This document shows, in pieces, positions 19,734 through 27,988 of a DNA stretch of 64,000 nt (position 1 is the stretch's first letter; each line of letters opens with the position of its first letter). The translations under genes and the position numbers were made by a program. A model generated the notes under the pieces. It had not been told where the DNA came from, made no database searches, and saw nothing but the letters and a program-made list of their open reading frames with translations. The stretch lies in contig NZ_CAAAJC010000007.1 in the NCBI RefSeq assembly GCF_900640175.1, positions 53,002-117,001 on the forward strand, read 5' to 3'. This stretch comes from Legionella sp. W10-070. Its GTDB lineage: Bacteria; Pseudomonadota; Gammaproteobacteria; Legionellales; Legionellaceae.

Positions 19734-19801
19734 ATGAGCATTAAGGATAATGTAGATAAAATGATTGATCATTCAATTATAATTGCCAGGTTAATGCTCA
19801 T
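19734..19801 (+). promoter_or_regulatory. Stem-loop in hsp20 5' leader
   Basis: ATGAGCATTAA (19734-19744) pairs perfectly with TTAATGCTCAT (19791-19801), enclosing a smaller AATGAT/ATCATT hairpin. It lies between the promoter and the AGGGAG ribosome-binding site. Small-heat-shock genes often carry RNA thermometers in this position, but here the ribosome-binding site is outside the stem. Confidence 0.45.
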
Positions 19802-19834
19802 TTAGACAATAATTGAATTCAGGGAGAATTAATT

Positions 19835-20332
19835 ATGGCTGGTAATTTATCAAACAGGAAAAAATCCATTCCAATTACTTCAAATCAACTGAGCAATCCA
19901 TTTGCCAGAATGCAAGCAGTATTGGATAAAACAATTGAAGATTTCTATAGTGCTTTTGAGTTCCCCTCTTTTTCCTCCAAGGAATTTGAAAATTTAGCTA
20001 TTAGCCCTGCCATGGATATTGTTGATGATAAAGATCAATTTAAAATTGAAGTTGAAATGCCTGGCATGAGTGAAGAAAATGTTCAAGTTTCCATCAGCGA
20101 GGGTATTCTGACCATTAAAGGTGAAAAAGAATCCTCCAGGCAAGATAGAGATAAAAACTATCTCCTGCGTGAAATTAGTTACGGTTCTTGTGAACGAAGC
20201 ATACGCTTACCGGATTCCGTTGATATTGATAAAGCAAAGGCGTCTTTTAAAAAGGGTATGTTGTGGGTTGAGATCCCTAAAAAACCAGAGTCTTCTAAAA
20301 AAAATCGAACTTTAAAAATAGAGAAAGCCTAG
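19835..20332 (+). CDS. Small heat shock protein (Hsp20/alpha-crystallin)
   Basis: A 165-residue ATP-independent chaperone. The alpha-crystallin domain spans about 55-150: AISPAMDIVDDKDQFKIEVE, MPGMSEENVQVSISEG, LTIKGEKE, then the GSCERSIRLPDSVD and the conserved A-x-x-x-x-G-x-L/M-W segment. It belongs to the Hsp20/GspA type rather than IbpA by its MPG and IRLP signatures. ATG follows AGGGAG. The TAG stop lies inside the CTAG end of an IS-derived repeat, so the extreme C-terminus (KIEKA) may have been set by the insertion; the usual IxI tail motif is not evident apart from RTLKIEKA. Confidence 0.92.
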   Translation: MAGNLSNRKKSIPITSNQLSNPFARMQAVLDKTIEDFYSAFEFPSFSSKEFENLAISPAMDIVDDKDQFKIEVEMPGMSEENVQVSISEGILTIKGEKESSRQDRDKNYLLREISYGSCERSIRLPDSVDIDKAKASFKKGMLWVEIPKKPESSKKNRTLKIEKA

Positions 20333-20385
20333 GCTCTGTGAACCAATTTTTCGCGGCTGCAAATGCGGCTAATTGACACCATATG
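20329..20385 (+). repeat. IS-derived repeat end (CTAGGCTCTGTGAAC type)
   Basis: CTAGGCTCTGTGAAC followed by GCTGCAAATGCGGCTAATTG matches the left 55 bases of the 166-base element at 42219. Only one end is present. It begins at the hsp20 stop codon. Confidence 0.7.
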
Positions 20386-20412
20386 GATAGGTTAATATCC
20401 AACCTATCCATA
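20382..20412. terminator. Perfect 12-bp hairpin between convergent genes
   Basis: TATGGATAGGTT (20382-20393) and AACCTATCCATA (20401-20412) with a seven-base loop. It lies between hsp20 and the convergent glycosylase gene and may terminate both, although T-runs are weak. Confidence 0.5.
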
Positions 20413-20428
20413 CCCGCATGCATCAGGC

Positions 20429-20986
20429 CTAAATTTTTGAAATAAATTCATTATCTTTAATATAAAATCTTAATAATCTTCTTGCCCAATGCCTGGCATA
20501 ATGCACACCGACTCGAGGTCTTTTTGATATTATAACACGAGACGCTTCAAGCGATTGGGCAATGTAAAAGTTGTCGCTAAGCAGGTCATGGCCATTAAGC
20601 TGCTTGTCTATTTGCATTGCATTACATAAAAGCCCAGGTCCCTGGGTACGTCCCTTAATGCCCTTCATCGGTTCAAGGGCACGTAATAACACAGCAGAAC
20701 CACTTCCTTCTTCCTCTGTAACCACATTCACACAGTGATAAATGCCATATATCAAATAGACATAGGCATATCCTGGGGGACCAAACATTACTTTTGTACG
20801 CTTGGTTAGTCCTTTTGAAGAATGGGCTGCCAAATCATGTTGACCCAGATAAGCCTCTACCTCGACAATTTTGCCGACTCGCTCCAAACCATCAACTTTA
20901 TGAATTAAGTACTTCCCAAGAAGTTCTTTGGCAACTGTAATGGTATCTCTGGCGTAAAATTCACGTGGTAATTTTTGCATATTCAA
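20429..20986 (-). CDS. DNA-3-methyladenine glycosylase (MPG/AAG family)
   Basis: A 185-residue base-excision repair enzyme that removes alkylated purines. Family motifs are REFYARDTITVAKELLGK, EVEAYLGQHDLAAHS (catalytic Glu), GYAYVYLIYGIYHCVN and AVLLRALEPMKG. Length is normal for bacterial MPG proteins. The start at 20986 gives MNMQKLPREFY; the second Met is possible. A single gene, converging on hsp20 and diverging from the ADP-ribosyltransferase candidate. Repair of alkylation damage is established for the family; regulation is not visible. Confidence 0.9.
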   Translation of the reverse strand: MNMQKLPREFYARDTITVAKELLGKYLIHKVDGLERVGKIVEVEAYLGQHDLAAHSSKGLTKRTKVMFGPPGYAYVYLIYGIYHCVNVVTEEEGSGSAVLLRALEPMKGIKGRTQGPGLLCNAMQIDKQLNGHDLLSDNFYIAQSLEASRVIISKRPRVGVHYARHWARRLLRFYIKDNEFISKI

Positions 20987-21117
20987 GTTAGTGTTAATTT
21001 ATTAAGGCAGTCAGGTAATAAAATATTAATCCTTACAAAATATAGCATTCTGAATATGGATTTTACCATTTGAAATTTAAATTTGATCTGCCTCTTAATG
21101 AAAGGGAGACCTTTAAA

Positions 21118-22098
21118 ATGGCCAGATTTTTTAAAAAGCATAACCCATTCCCTCTAATGAATGAAAACAAAAATTTAACTATTCAGCATCAATTATTAGG
21201 AAGTAACTCAGCTTATTTAAAAAGCTCTATTTCAATTGATGAAATTACTTTTAGTCAAATTAATCGCATCTGTTTCCGCGGTGATGACAGAAACCCCCAA
21301 AAAATTTTTACTCAAGGATTTAAACCAAAATCTGTTATTTCAAAGGAATTATACCAATTAATCACGAATTATCTTGGCAGGAATAATACAACCGCTGGTA
21401 CTTATACTGAGTTAAGTCAAATAATACAACAACATCATCGAGAAAAAGGAGACAGATGGGTTACACCGGATCTGATAAAAACATTTAATAAAGAATCAAT
21501 TTTTTATATCAATAATTGGGTTAATGAAATTTTGTATGGAGTAGAGAAGGGTATTATTAACGTGGTTGATAATGAAGATGAAGTCAGAAAAATTGTAGAA
21601 GAACCTTTTGAATCAAAACATTTAATTGCTGTCTCATCTCGTTTCAAAGCAGCTGCACTTTTCCCTATTAGTGAATATGACTCAATGAAAAAAGAGAAAG
21701 TCTCATGGATCTATGCCGTTCACATTGATAAAGGATTTGATATGCGTATGCACGGGATACTTGGCACACTTAACGATCAGAAGAATCACCGGGAAGAAAT
21801 AATGAACATCTATGTCGATGAGATTATCACTGAAGAAATTCTCTCAGAAAATATCGCTTGTGCTGTAAAAATCAGAAAAAATCAGGCAATTGATGACAAT
21901 GGCTACGTCTTTGGCAACTACAAACTTGAAAATAATATACTCACTAATCCTTACTGCACATTACCTCAGCCAATGAAAGAAAAAATAATCGCGTTTATTG
22001 AAAATGAAATAGAAGTAAATCATAAGGCCTGGAATCTGAAAAACACTCAGACTGACAACATCTTGCCATTGCCAGAATCTGGATTCAGCATAAAATAG
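21118..22098 (+). CDS. Candidate mono-ADP-ribosyltransferase effector
   Basis: A 326-residue protein without signal peptide. The open frame begins at a TTG (21070), but AGGGAGA precedes ATG 21118, which I use. Residues 51-68 (CFRGDDRNPQKIFTQGF) match region 1 of R-S-E ADP-ribosyltransferase toxins (pertussis toxin: YRYDSRPPEDVFQNGF), with R54 as the NAD-binding Arg. Residues 169-176 (LIAVSSRF) fit the STS strand. Residues 232-246 end in ILSENI like the IPPENI of pertussis toxin; D234 or E235 aligns with the catalytic Glu. These three pieces occur in the expected order and spacing. It is a single gene in an effector-like setting. The target is unknown and activity is untested. Confidence 0.6.
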   Translation: MARFFKKHNPFPLMNENKNLTIQHQLLGSNSAYLKSSISIDEITFSQINRICFRGDDRNPQKIFTQGFKPKSVISKELYQLITNYLGRNNTTAGTYTELSQIIQQHHREKGDRWVTPDLIKTFNKESIFYINNWVNEILYGVEKGIINVVDNEDEVRKIVEEPFESKHLIAVSSRFKAAALFPISEYDSMKKEKVSWIYAVHIDKGFDMRMHGILGTLNDQKNHREEIMNIYVDEIITEEILSENIACAVKIRKNQAIDDNGYVFGNYKLENNILTNPYCTLPQPMKEKIIAFIENEIEVNHKAWNLKNTQTDNILPLPESGFSIK

Positions 22099-22362
22099 AC
22101 TCAACTGGATATAATAACCAGAGGAACTACAGTAATTACAACAAGCTTTTAATTTGTAATCTATTGATAAGTAAATTCAATTATGCCAGGCGCTTTCTGG
22201 TTGTAAGTCACCTATTGAAAATTATAAATCGATTCATATGCTAAAATTATAAATATGAATAAAAATATTGATTAAAAACAAGAGATATTTTTAAGCAAAA
22301 TAACGAGCGATTTTTGATTAATAAAAACTCGATTAAATACGCTCAAGACAGGAGCGCTGCAT

Positions 22363-23031
22363 ATGGAGAAGTTTATCAACCGCAATGAGGCAGGAAGAAT
22401 CTTAGCAGATCAGCTCAAATCTTATGCTAATAATCCTGATGTAATTGTATTAGGATTACCTCGCGGAGGGGTTCCTGTCGCTTATGAAATAGCAAAAAAA
22501 CTCTCTGCCCCACTTGATATTTTTACTGTGAGGAAACTTGGTGTGCCAGGTCATGAAGAATTAGCAATGGGAGCCATTGCATCAGGAGGCACTCTAACTT
22601 TCAATGAAGAGATTATACAGGCTCTTCACGTATCGCAAGAGAAAATTAATCAAGTAATCCAAACAGAAGAAAAGGAATTGAAGCGGCGAGAATTACTCTA
22701 CAGGGGCAATCAGCCTTACCCGAATTTACAAGATAAAATTGTTATTTTGGTTGACGATGGTATTGCAACCGGAGCGACTATGCGCGCGGCCATTTCGGCA
22801 CTGCGAAAATTAAATCCCAAACGCCTCATTATGGCAATACCAGTTGCTGCTTTTTCAACCTACCAGGAGATGACAGATTTGGTTGACGAGATAGTATGTC
22901 CTTTACAACCCCTGCATTTCTATGCCGTTGGTCTATGGTATGATGATTTTGCCCAAACTTCAGATAATGAAGTTTCTAACTTGTTGGCAACCGTTCCACA
23001 TATTAATCATAATGCTTCGTCAATCTTCTAA
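22363..23031 (+). CDS. Phosphoribosyltransferase-fold protein
   Basis: A 222-residue type I PRTase-fold protein of the COG1926 group. The PRPP loop ILVDDGIATGATM is near residues 127-139, and VIVLGLPRGGVPVAYEIA and TVRKLGVPGHEELAMGAIASGG are the diagnostic N-terminal segments. Its substrate is not established. Sixteen bases separate it from the downstream hydrolase, and in many bacteria the same two domains are adjacent or fused, often near Hsp20 genes, as here. ATG 22363 follows CAGGAG. Confidence 0.85.
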   Translation: MEKFINRNEAGRILADQLKSYANNPDVIVLGLPRGGVPVAYEIAKKLSAPLDIFTVRKLGVPGHEELAMGAIASGGTLTFNEEIIQALHVSQEKINQVIQTEEKELKRRELLYRGNQPYPNLQDKIVILVDDGIATGATMRAAISALRKLNPKRLIMAIPVAAFSTYQEMTDLVDEIVCPLQPLHFYAVGLWYDDFAQTSDNEVSNLLATVPHINHNASSIF

Positions 23032-23046
23032 TCCAGGAGAGGGACT

Positions 23047-23730
23047 ATGACTTTTTCTTATAATAAGGAGCATACAGTCAGTATTCCCAGTGATAATGTC
23101 CATCTTGATGGTTTTTTATATTTACCCCCAAATACAGCAGGACTGGTACTCTTTGCCCATGGCAGTGGAAGCAGTCGGCTCAGCAAGCGTAATCAGTTTG
23201 TAGCTAAAGAATTAAATAAGGCTAGTCTGGCCACTCTGTTATTCGATCTCCTAACCCCAAAAGAAGAGGCAATAGATCTTTACACGGCAGAATTTCGCTT
23301 CAATATTAATTTCCTGGCATCCAGACTGATTGACACAACCCTTTGGTGTTTAAATCAAACGCCTATAGAAAAATTACCCATTGGCTACTTTGGATCGAGC
23401 ACCGGAGGCGGTGCTGCTTTAGTTGCCGCGGCACAAAAGGCCAACCTGATAAAAGCAGTGGTTTCACGAGGAGGAAGGCCCGATTTAGCAGGTGCATACT
23501 TACCCTCTGTTAAAGCACCAACCTTAATGATTGTAGGCGGTGATGATGAACTGGTTATTAAAATGAATGAATCAGCCTTGTCAAAAATGACATGCGTAAA
23601 AAAACTGGAAATAGTCCCTGGAGCCAGCCATCTTTTTGAAGAGCCAGGAACGCTTGATAAAGTTGCACGTTTGGCAAAAACATGGTTTGTGCATTATTTT
23701 AGCTCCAGCCAGGAGGTTGATAAGAAATAG
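23047..23730 (+). CDS. Dienelactone-hydrolase-like alpha/beta hydrolase
   Basis: A 227-residue alpha/beta hydrolase. It shows the oxyanion HGSGSS, the nucleophile elbow GSSTGGGAA (Ser in GxSxG-like context), Asp in VGGDDELV and His in GASHLFEEPG. It is translated from an AGGAGAGG site immediately after the phosphoribosyltransferase gene. No signal peptide is present, so it is cytoplasmic. The partnership with the PRTase is recurrent in proteobacteria but its reaction is unknown. The substrate cannot be deduced. Confidence 0.85.
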   Translation: MTFSYNKEHTVSIPSDNVHLDGFLYLPPNTAGLVLFAHGSGSSRLSKRNQFVAKELNKASLATLLFDLLTPKEEAIDLYTAEFRFNINFLASRLIDTTLWCLNQTPIEKLPIGYFGSSTGGGAALVAAAQKANLIKAVVSRGGRPDLAGAYLPSVKAPTLMIVGGDDELVIKMNESALSKMTCVKKLEIVPGASHLFEEPGTLDKVARLAKTWFVHYFSSSQEVDKK

Positions 23731-23883
23731 CCTGCATTAGGATAACTATTTTTACTCTAAATCATCGCAATTTTCACTTCAAACAGCCTCATGAGGACAA
23801 CCTCTAACAGAGAAACACATCTTTCAAATTTTTTTCTTTTCTATATCATTATGTTAAATCAATAATAAGCGAAGGAAAGCTAA

Positions 23884-24786
23884 ATGAAGCAGGATTATTT
23901 TCTGGGTGCATCACCCGAGGGCTTCCATAAAGTTGTTTATTCTGAATGGGGCAAGTCGAATGGGCAACAATCTGCAGTCATTTGTGTTCATGGCTTAACC
24001 CGCAATCGCCACGACTTCGACCCGCTTGCTTCCTTTCTAAGTCTTAAAGATTATCATGTTTTTTGTCCTGATATTGTAGGTCGTGGAGACAGTGGTTGGC
24101 TTAAAAATGCCAACCTTTATAATTATCGACAATACATTATTGATATGAATAACCTAATAGCTAGAACTGGCGCCAAACAGATTGACTGGATTGGGACTTC
24201 CATGGGGGGACTGATGGGGATAATCCTTGCCGCCCTCCCTAATTCTCCTGTTCGTTCATTGGTTTTGAATGATATTAGCCCACAAATTCCTGTTGAAGCG
24301 ATTCGCAGGTTAGGTGAGTACGTAGGCAAATATCCGGAATTCTCAAGCGAGCAAGAAGCAAAACAGTATTTTCAAAGCATTTACACCAGTTTTGGTCCTC
24401 TTAGTGAAGAGCAATGGGAACATATTACAAAAAATAGTATTCAAACAAGTGCATCTGGTTCATTTATGGTCAAAATTGACCCCAAAATTAAAGAAACAAA
24501 AACCAAAAGCCAAATACTCAGAGAACTTTTTTCCCATCCTCGCCGTGCATTGGAGGGTATTTTATTTGATATTGACTTATGGCATCTCTGGCAGGCAGTA
24601 AAATGTCCTGTGTTGGTTATTCATGGAAAAAACTCCGATATACTGCTTCCTGAACACATAGAAAAAATGCAAAAAACACATCCCAATGTGAATGTTATAG
24701 AAATTGAAAATGCCGGGCATGCACCTGCTTTATTCGCCCAAACCGAACATGAAAAAATCTCGACCTGGCTTGCTCATAATAGATAG
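23884..24786 (+). CDS. Alpha/beta hydrolase
   Basis: A 300-residue alpha/beta hydrolase fold enzyme. VICVHGLTRNRHDFD is the oxyanion segment, WIGTSMGGLMG the nucleophile elbow with Ser in GTSMG, VIHGKNSDILLPE holds the acid and NAGHAPALF the catalytic His. It is a typical esterase or lipase of the MhpC/RsbQ-like class and has no signal peptide. A single transcription unit, 153 bases after the preceding gene, with AAGGAAAGC before ATG. The substrate is unknown. Confidence 0.85.
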   Translation: MKQDYFLGASPEGFHKVVYSEWGKSNGQQSAVICVHGLTRNRHDFDPLASFLSLKDYHVFCPDIVGRGDSGWLKNANLYNYRQYIIDMNNLIARTGAKQIDWIGTSMGGLMGIILAALPNSPVRSLVLNDISPQIPVEAIRRLGEYVGKYPEFSSEQEAKQYFQSIYTSFGPLSEEQWEHITKNSIQTSASGSFMVKIDPKIKETKTKSQILRELFSHPRRALEGILFDIDLWHLWQAVKCPVLVIHGKNSDILLPEHIEKMQKTHPNVNVIEIENAGHAPALFAQTEHEKISTWLAHNR

Positions 24787-24942
24787 AAAAGCAAGGGCAA
24801 GCAGCCCGATTAGATGCACTTGATTTAAAAACAGGCTAGCCCTACTCTCTAAAGACAGAGGCAAGAGAATCAGATAAGATAGATTAAGTGTAAATACCGC
24901 CAAATAACAGGGATGATAAGTCAGCGATGATCAGGAGAGATT

Positions 24943-26130
24943 ATGAGACAAAAACAAGCAAAACCGTCCTGGAAACGTGTTGCTTTTTTATTTCAAGGAG
25001 GAGGGGCTCTTGGGGCCTTCCAGGTAGGAGTCTATGAAGCCCTTCATAATGCGGGCTACGAGCTGGATTGGGTTAGCGGTATTTCAATAGGAGCCATTCA
25101 CGCTGCCATCATCGCGGGCAATAAACCTGAAAACAGAGTAGAGAAGCTTAAAGAATTCTGGAACATTGTCAGTACTCAATCCATGTTTTCCTGGTGGGAT
25201 TATTTTTTAGATTTGGATAATATAGGCATGCGGCGCTTATACAATCAATGGCATGCACAAGCTACTATACTTTTTGGTCAGCCAGGATTTTTTCAACCTC
25301 GTTTGATTAACCCTTATTTACTCTTCAACTCAACACCTGATCAAATCAGTTTTTATGACACCAGCTTATTGCACGATACACTTGAACAACTGATTGATTT
25401 TAAAATCCTTAATAGTGGGCAAACCCGTTTGACCTTATCTGCTGTCCGTTTAAATGATGGCCAACAAGTGCTTTTTGATACAAAATACCAGGAAATACGC
25501 CCTGAACATATCATGGCAAGTGGGGCTCTCCCTGAGGGCTTCCCGGCAATCAACGTTGATGGAGTACATTATTGGGATGGCGGAATAGTAAATAATACCC
25601 CTATTGAAGTCATTTTAAATGATCTGCCACGTGTCAGTACCCTCTGCTTTATGATTCACCTTTTTGATCCTGAAAGTAAAGAACCTGCCACCATGGACGA
25701 AGTGCTTACTAAAAAGAAAGATATTATTTATGCCAGTAATCATAAACGAGCGATTCAATCATTTTGCGAAGCCCATGACCTGCGTCATGCTATTACCCAA
25801 CTTTACGATTTTTTACCAGAAGAATTAAAACATACTCCTAAAGTAAAGGAAATTCGTGCAATGGGATGCAAAACAATAATGACCCTGGTTAAATTTCACA
25901 GACATGAACAAGAAACTGATTTGTCCTCTAAAGATTACGCTTTCTCATCAGTTGCTATTGCAGAAGGGATTAAATCAGGATATGAACAAGGGATGGCTGC
26001 ATTAAAGGAATCTGCATGGCTTCAACCGGTTTCAGAGGATGTGGGAGCAGTTCTATATGATATAGCACCTCATGAAATCGCAGAAAAAACAACATTTGCA
26101 CATGGGAAAACCGGACAGATTATCAAATAA
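24943..26130 (+). CDS. Patatin-like phospholipase with DUF3734 tail
   Basis: A 395-residue Ser-Asp dyad phospholipase. The oxyanion loop FQGGGALGAFQVG (17-29), nucleophile GISIG with S48, and catalytic DGG at D212 are intact. After the patatin domain (about 10-230), a DUF3734-like C-terminal region contains the KKDIIYASNHKRAI stretch. This arrangement is widespread in proteobacteria and is more like the housekeeping patatins than VipD/VpdA-type Legionella effectors, which have Rab5-binding tails. The GGAG site before ATG 24943 is strong. Cytoplasmic; the lipid substrate is unknown. Confidence 0.88.
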   Translation: MRQKQAKPSWKRVAFLFQGGGALGAFQVGVYEALHNAGYELDWVSGISIGAIHAAIIAGNKPENRVEKLKEFWNIVSTQSMFSWWDYFLDLDNIGMRRLYNQWHAQATILFGQPGFFQPRLINPYLLFNSTPDQISFYDTSLLHDTLEQLIDFKILNSGQTRLTLSAVRLNDGQQVLFDTKYQEIRPEHIMASGALPEGFPAINVDGVHYWDGGIVNNTPIEVILNDLPRVSTLCFMIHLFDPESKEPATMDEVLTKKKDIIYASNHKRAIQSFCEAHDLRHAITQLYDFLPEELKHTPKVKEIRAMGCKTIMTLVKFHRHEQETDLSSKDYAFSSVAIAEGIKSGYEQGMAALKESAWLQPVSEDVGAVLYDIAPHEIAEKTTFAHGKTGQIIK

Positions 26131-26257
26131 TCAGATCACCTCCATTGGGTACTAAAAAAAGATGGCATACACCCTTAAGGAAAATGAACCGCGCCCTGTG
26201 GGTAAGTGCCATTGCACATGGACTATATTTAGATTAAGTGGCATAAAAGGATTTTTT

Positions 26258-26533
26258 ATGAATGAATTAGATGTACTGTTGCTTTTTTATGACGAAATGA
26301 AGTCCCAGGGATTAAATCGAGATAAGTTATTTTTAAGTATGGATGAGTCAGCCCTTAAGCTACTGGAAGAAAAATACGGGAAAACAGCTACATTGAAGCA
26401 GTTACATTGGTATACTGATATTTGTCTTGCCAATGAGTGGCTGGAAAGAACCACGATTGATCCTGGCTATAATTTCCTTTCACTAACAGATTCAGGGTTG
26501 CAAATTGCCATTGTGCATAGATATAGACCATGA
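26258..26533 (+). CDS. Small conserved hypothetical protein
   Basis: A 91-residue protein. The frame is open for 32 codons upstream, but AAAAGGA stands eight bases before ATG 26258, and the residues before it look non-coding. It is rich in helix and resembles a small winged-helix-like fold (LKLLEEKYGKTATLKQLHWYT, then SLTDSGLQIA). It does not resemble anything I can name. It lies 127 bases after the patatin gene on the same strand and before the IS630 fragment. Confidence 0.55.
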   Translation: MNELDVLLLFYDEMKSQGLNRDKLFLSMDESALKLLEEKYGKTATLKQLHWYTDICLANEWLERTTIDPGYNFLSLTDSGLQIAIVHRYRP

Positions 26534-26575
26534 ATAGTTCATTCATAAAACGATAATATTTTTTCTGATTGCTTT

Positions 26576-26661
26576 AGGCTCTACGAAAAAATTGGTTCAC
26601 AGAGCCTAGCCTGCGCCCATTTATGTTCTACAGGATTAAGATCTGGGGAATAAAGAAGGTT
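26576..26661 (-). mobile_element. IS630-family transposase C-terminal fragment with IS end
   Basis: On the - strand the frame reads LLYSPDLNPVEHKWAQA, the DDE-domain C-terminal signature of IS630/Tc1-like transposases. It is followed by AGGCTCTGTGAACC, the same end that borders the repeats at 20329, 42219 and 46703. Everything upstream of the motif is gone. Confidence 0.7.
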
Positions 26662-26695
26662 TGCATTTTATTTAAATTCGTGTAAAATTTGTCCA

Positions 26696-27904
26696 ATGAA
26701 GAGAACATTATTTTATTCGCTTTTTTTATCTACCTTGCTTATTTCTGGTTTTTGCTTATGGTGGTTTTGGCCAAAAACTGAGAAAATAACACTAAGACAA
26801 GGTTCATTTTCGCAGCTGCCTGGCTGGAATACAGCGAATGTGAAAAAGTCCCTGGGAGCCTTCCAAACATCCTGTAAAGCGTTTTTAAGACAAAATCCAG
26901 AACGTTCCGTAGGTAGTCATCATCTAACTATGAAAGCCAAGGATTGGCAACCAATTTGCCAGGAAGCTTTAACAATCTCCCCTGTCACAAATAAGAACGC
27001 AAAGAAATTTTTCCAAAAATGGTTTGCTCCTGTCGAGTTCTACAATGGTCAATCCCTAAAAGGTCTATTTACTGGCTATTATATGCCACTCCTTCATGGG
27101 AGTCTTACTAAAACTTCCAAGTACAATATACCGATCTATGGCACACCCTCCGATCTTATAACCATTGATCTGAGTCAGTTTGACCCAAGCATCAAGCACA
27201 GGAAGCTTATCGGCAGGCTGGATGGACACAAGGTTGTTCCTTACTATACTCGAGAAGAAATCAATAAGGGAGCTATTAAGAAGAAAGCAACCGTACTAGC
27301 CTGGATTGACAACCCTGTCGACAGAGTTTTTTTAGAAATACAGGGCTCAGGTATTATCCAACTGACTGACGGGAAACAGCTCTATGTTGGTTATGCGGCA
27401 GAAAATGGCGCAGCCTATACATCAATTGCCAAAGTCTTAATCGATAAAGGCATCATGACCAAACATACCGCCTCCATGCAAGGAATAAAGCGCTACCTGA
27501 CTGAACATCCGGAAGAAATGGAGGCAGTCTTAAATCAAAATAAATCATTTGTATTTTTTTCCATTCTTTCACAGAATGCCGCTCTAGGTACACAAGGTGT
27601 AGCATTAACCCCCGGCTATTCTCTGGCGGTTGATTTAAAATGGATCCCTCTTGGTACCCCACTTTGGTTAAATACAACAAGACCTGATAAATACCATGAT
27701 GACCAAAAACCCTTCCAACGTTTGATGATTGCCCAAGACACTGGAGGAGCCATTCGTGGAGTAGTTCGAGGCGATGTTTTCTGGGGCGCTGGTAAAAAAG
27801 CAACATTTATTGCTGGTCACATGAAAAATGAAGGACATTATTGGCTGCTGCTGCCGCTACATATTATTGAACGCCTAAAGCAAGAATTTCATAATTTGAC
27901 ATAA
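26696..27904 (+). CDS. mltA: Membrane-bound lytic murein transglycosylase A (MltA)
   Basis: A 402-residue muramidase-like transglycosylase that cleaves glycan strands with 1,6-anhydro product. An N-terminal hydrophobic segment (residues 5-25) anchors or exports it; there is no clear lipobox, unlike E. coli MltA. The MltA domain (TGYYMPLLHGS, then YYTREEINKGAI and FLEIQGSGIIQL) is followed by the 3D domain with the characteristic Asp cluster (AQDTGGAIRG, RGDVFWG). Length is near that of E. coli MltA (365) plus a longer N-terminus. Monocistronic, with the IS630 fragment just upstream. Confidence 0.92.
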   Translation: MKRTLFYSLFLSTLLISGFCLWWFWPKTEKITLRQGSFSQLPGWNTANVKKSLGAFQTSCKAFLRQNPERSVGSHHLTMKAKDWQPICQEALTISPVTNKNAKKFFQKWFAPVEFYNGQSLKGLFTGYYMPLLHGSLTKTSKYNIPIYGTPSDLITIDLSQFDPSIKHRKLIGRLDGHKVVPYYTREEINKGAIKKKATVLAWIDNPVDRVFLEIQGSGIIQLTDGKQLYVGYAAENGAAYTSIAKVLIDKGIMTKHTASMQGIKRYLTEHPEEMEAVLNQNKSFVFFSILSQNAALGTQGVALTPGYSLAVDLKWIPLGTPLWLNTTRPDKYHDDQKPFQRLMIAQDTGGAIRGVVRGDVFWGAGKKATFIAGHMKNEGHYWLLLPLHIIERLKQEFHNLT

Positions 27905-27988
27905 GTAGTCAATTTTTCGGCCAATAAATGACCCTGAGCTCAACATAAAATGAATCCTCTTATATCGAGCCAAGATCAGGTGCTTCAT

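Noticed and set aside
24943..26130. Patatin as a Dot/Icm effector
   Set aside because: The DUF3734-type tail and strong ribosome-binding site match widespread bacterial patatins rather than VipD-like effectors.
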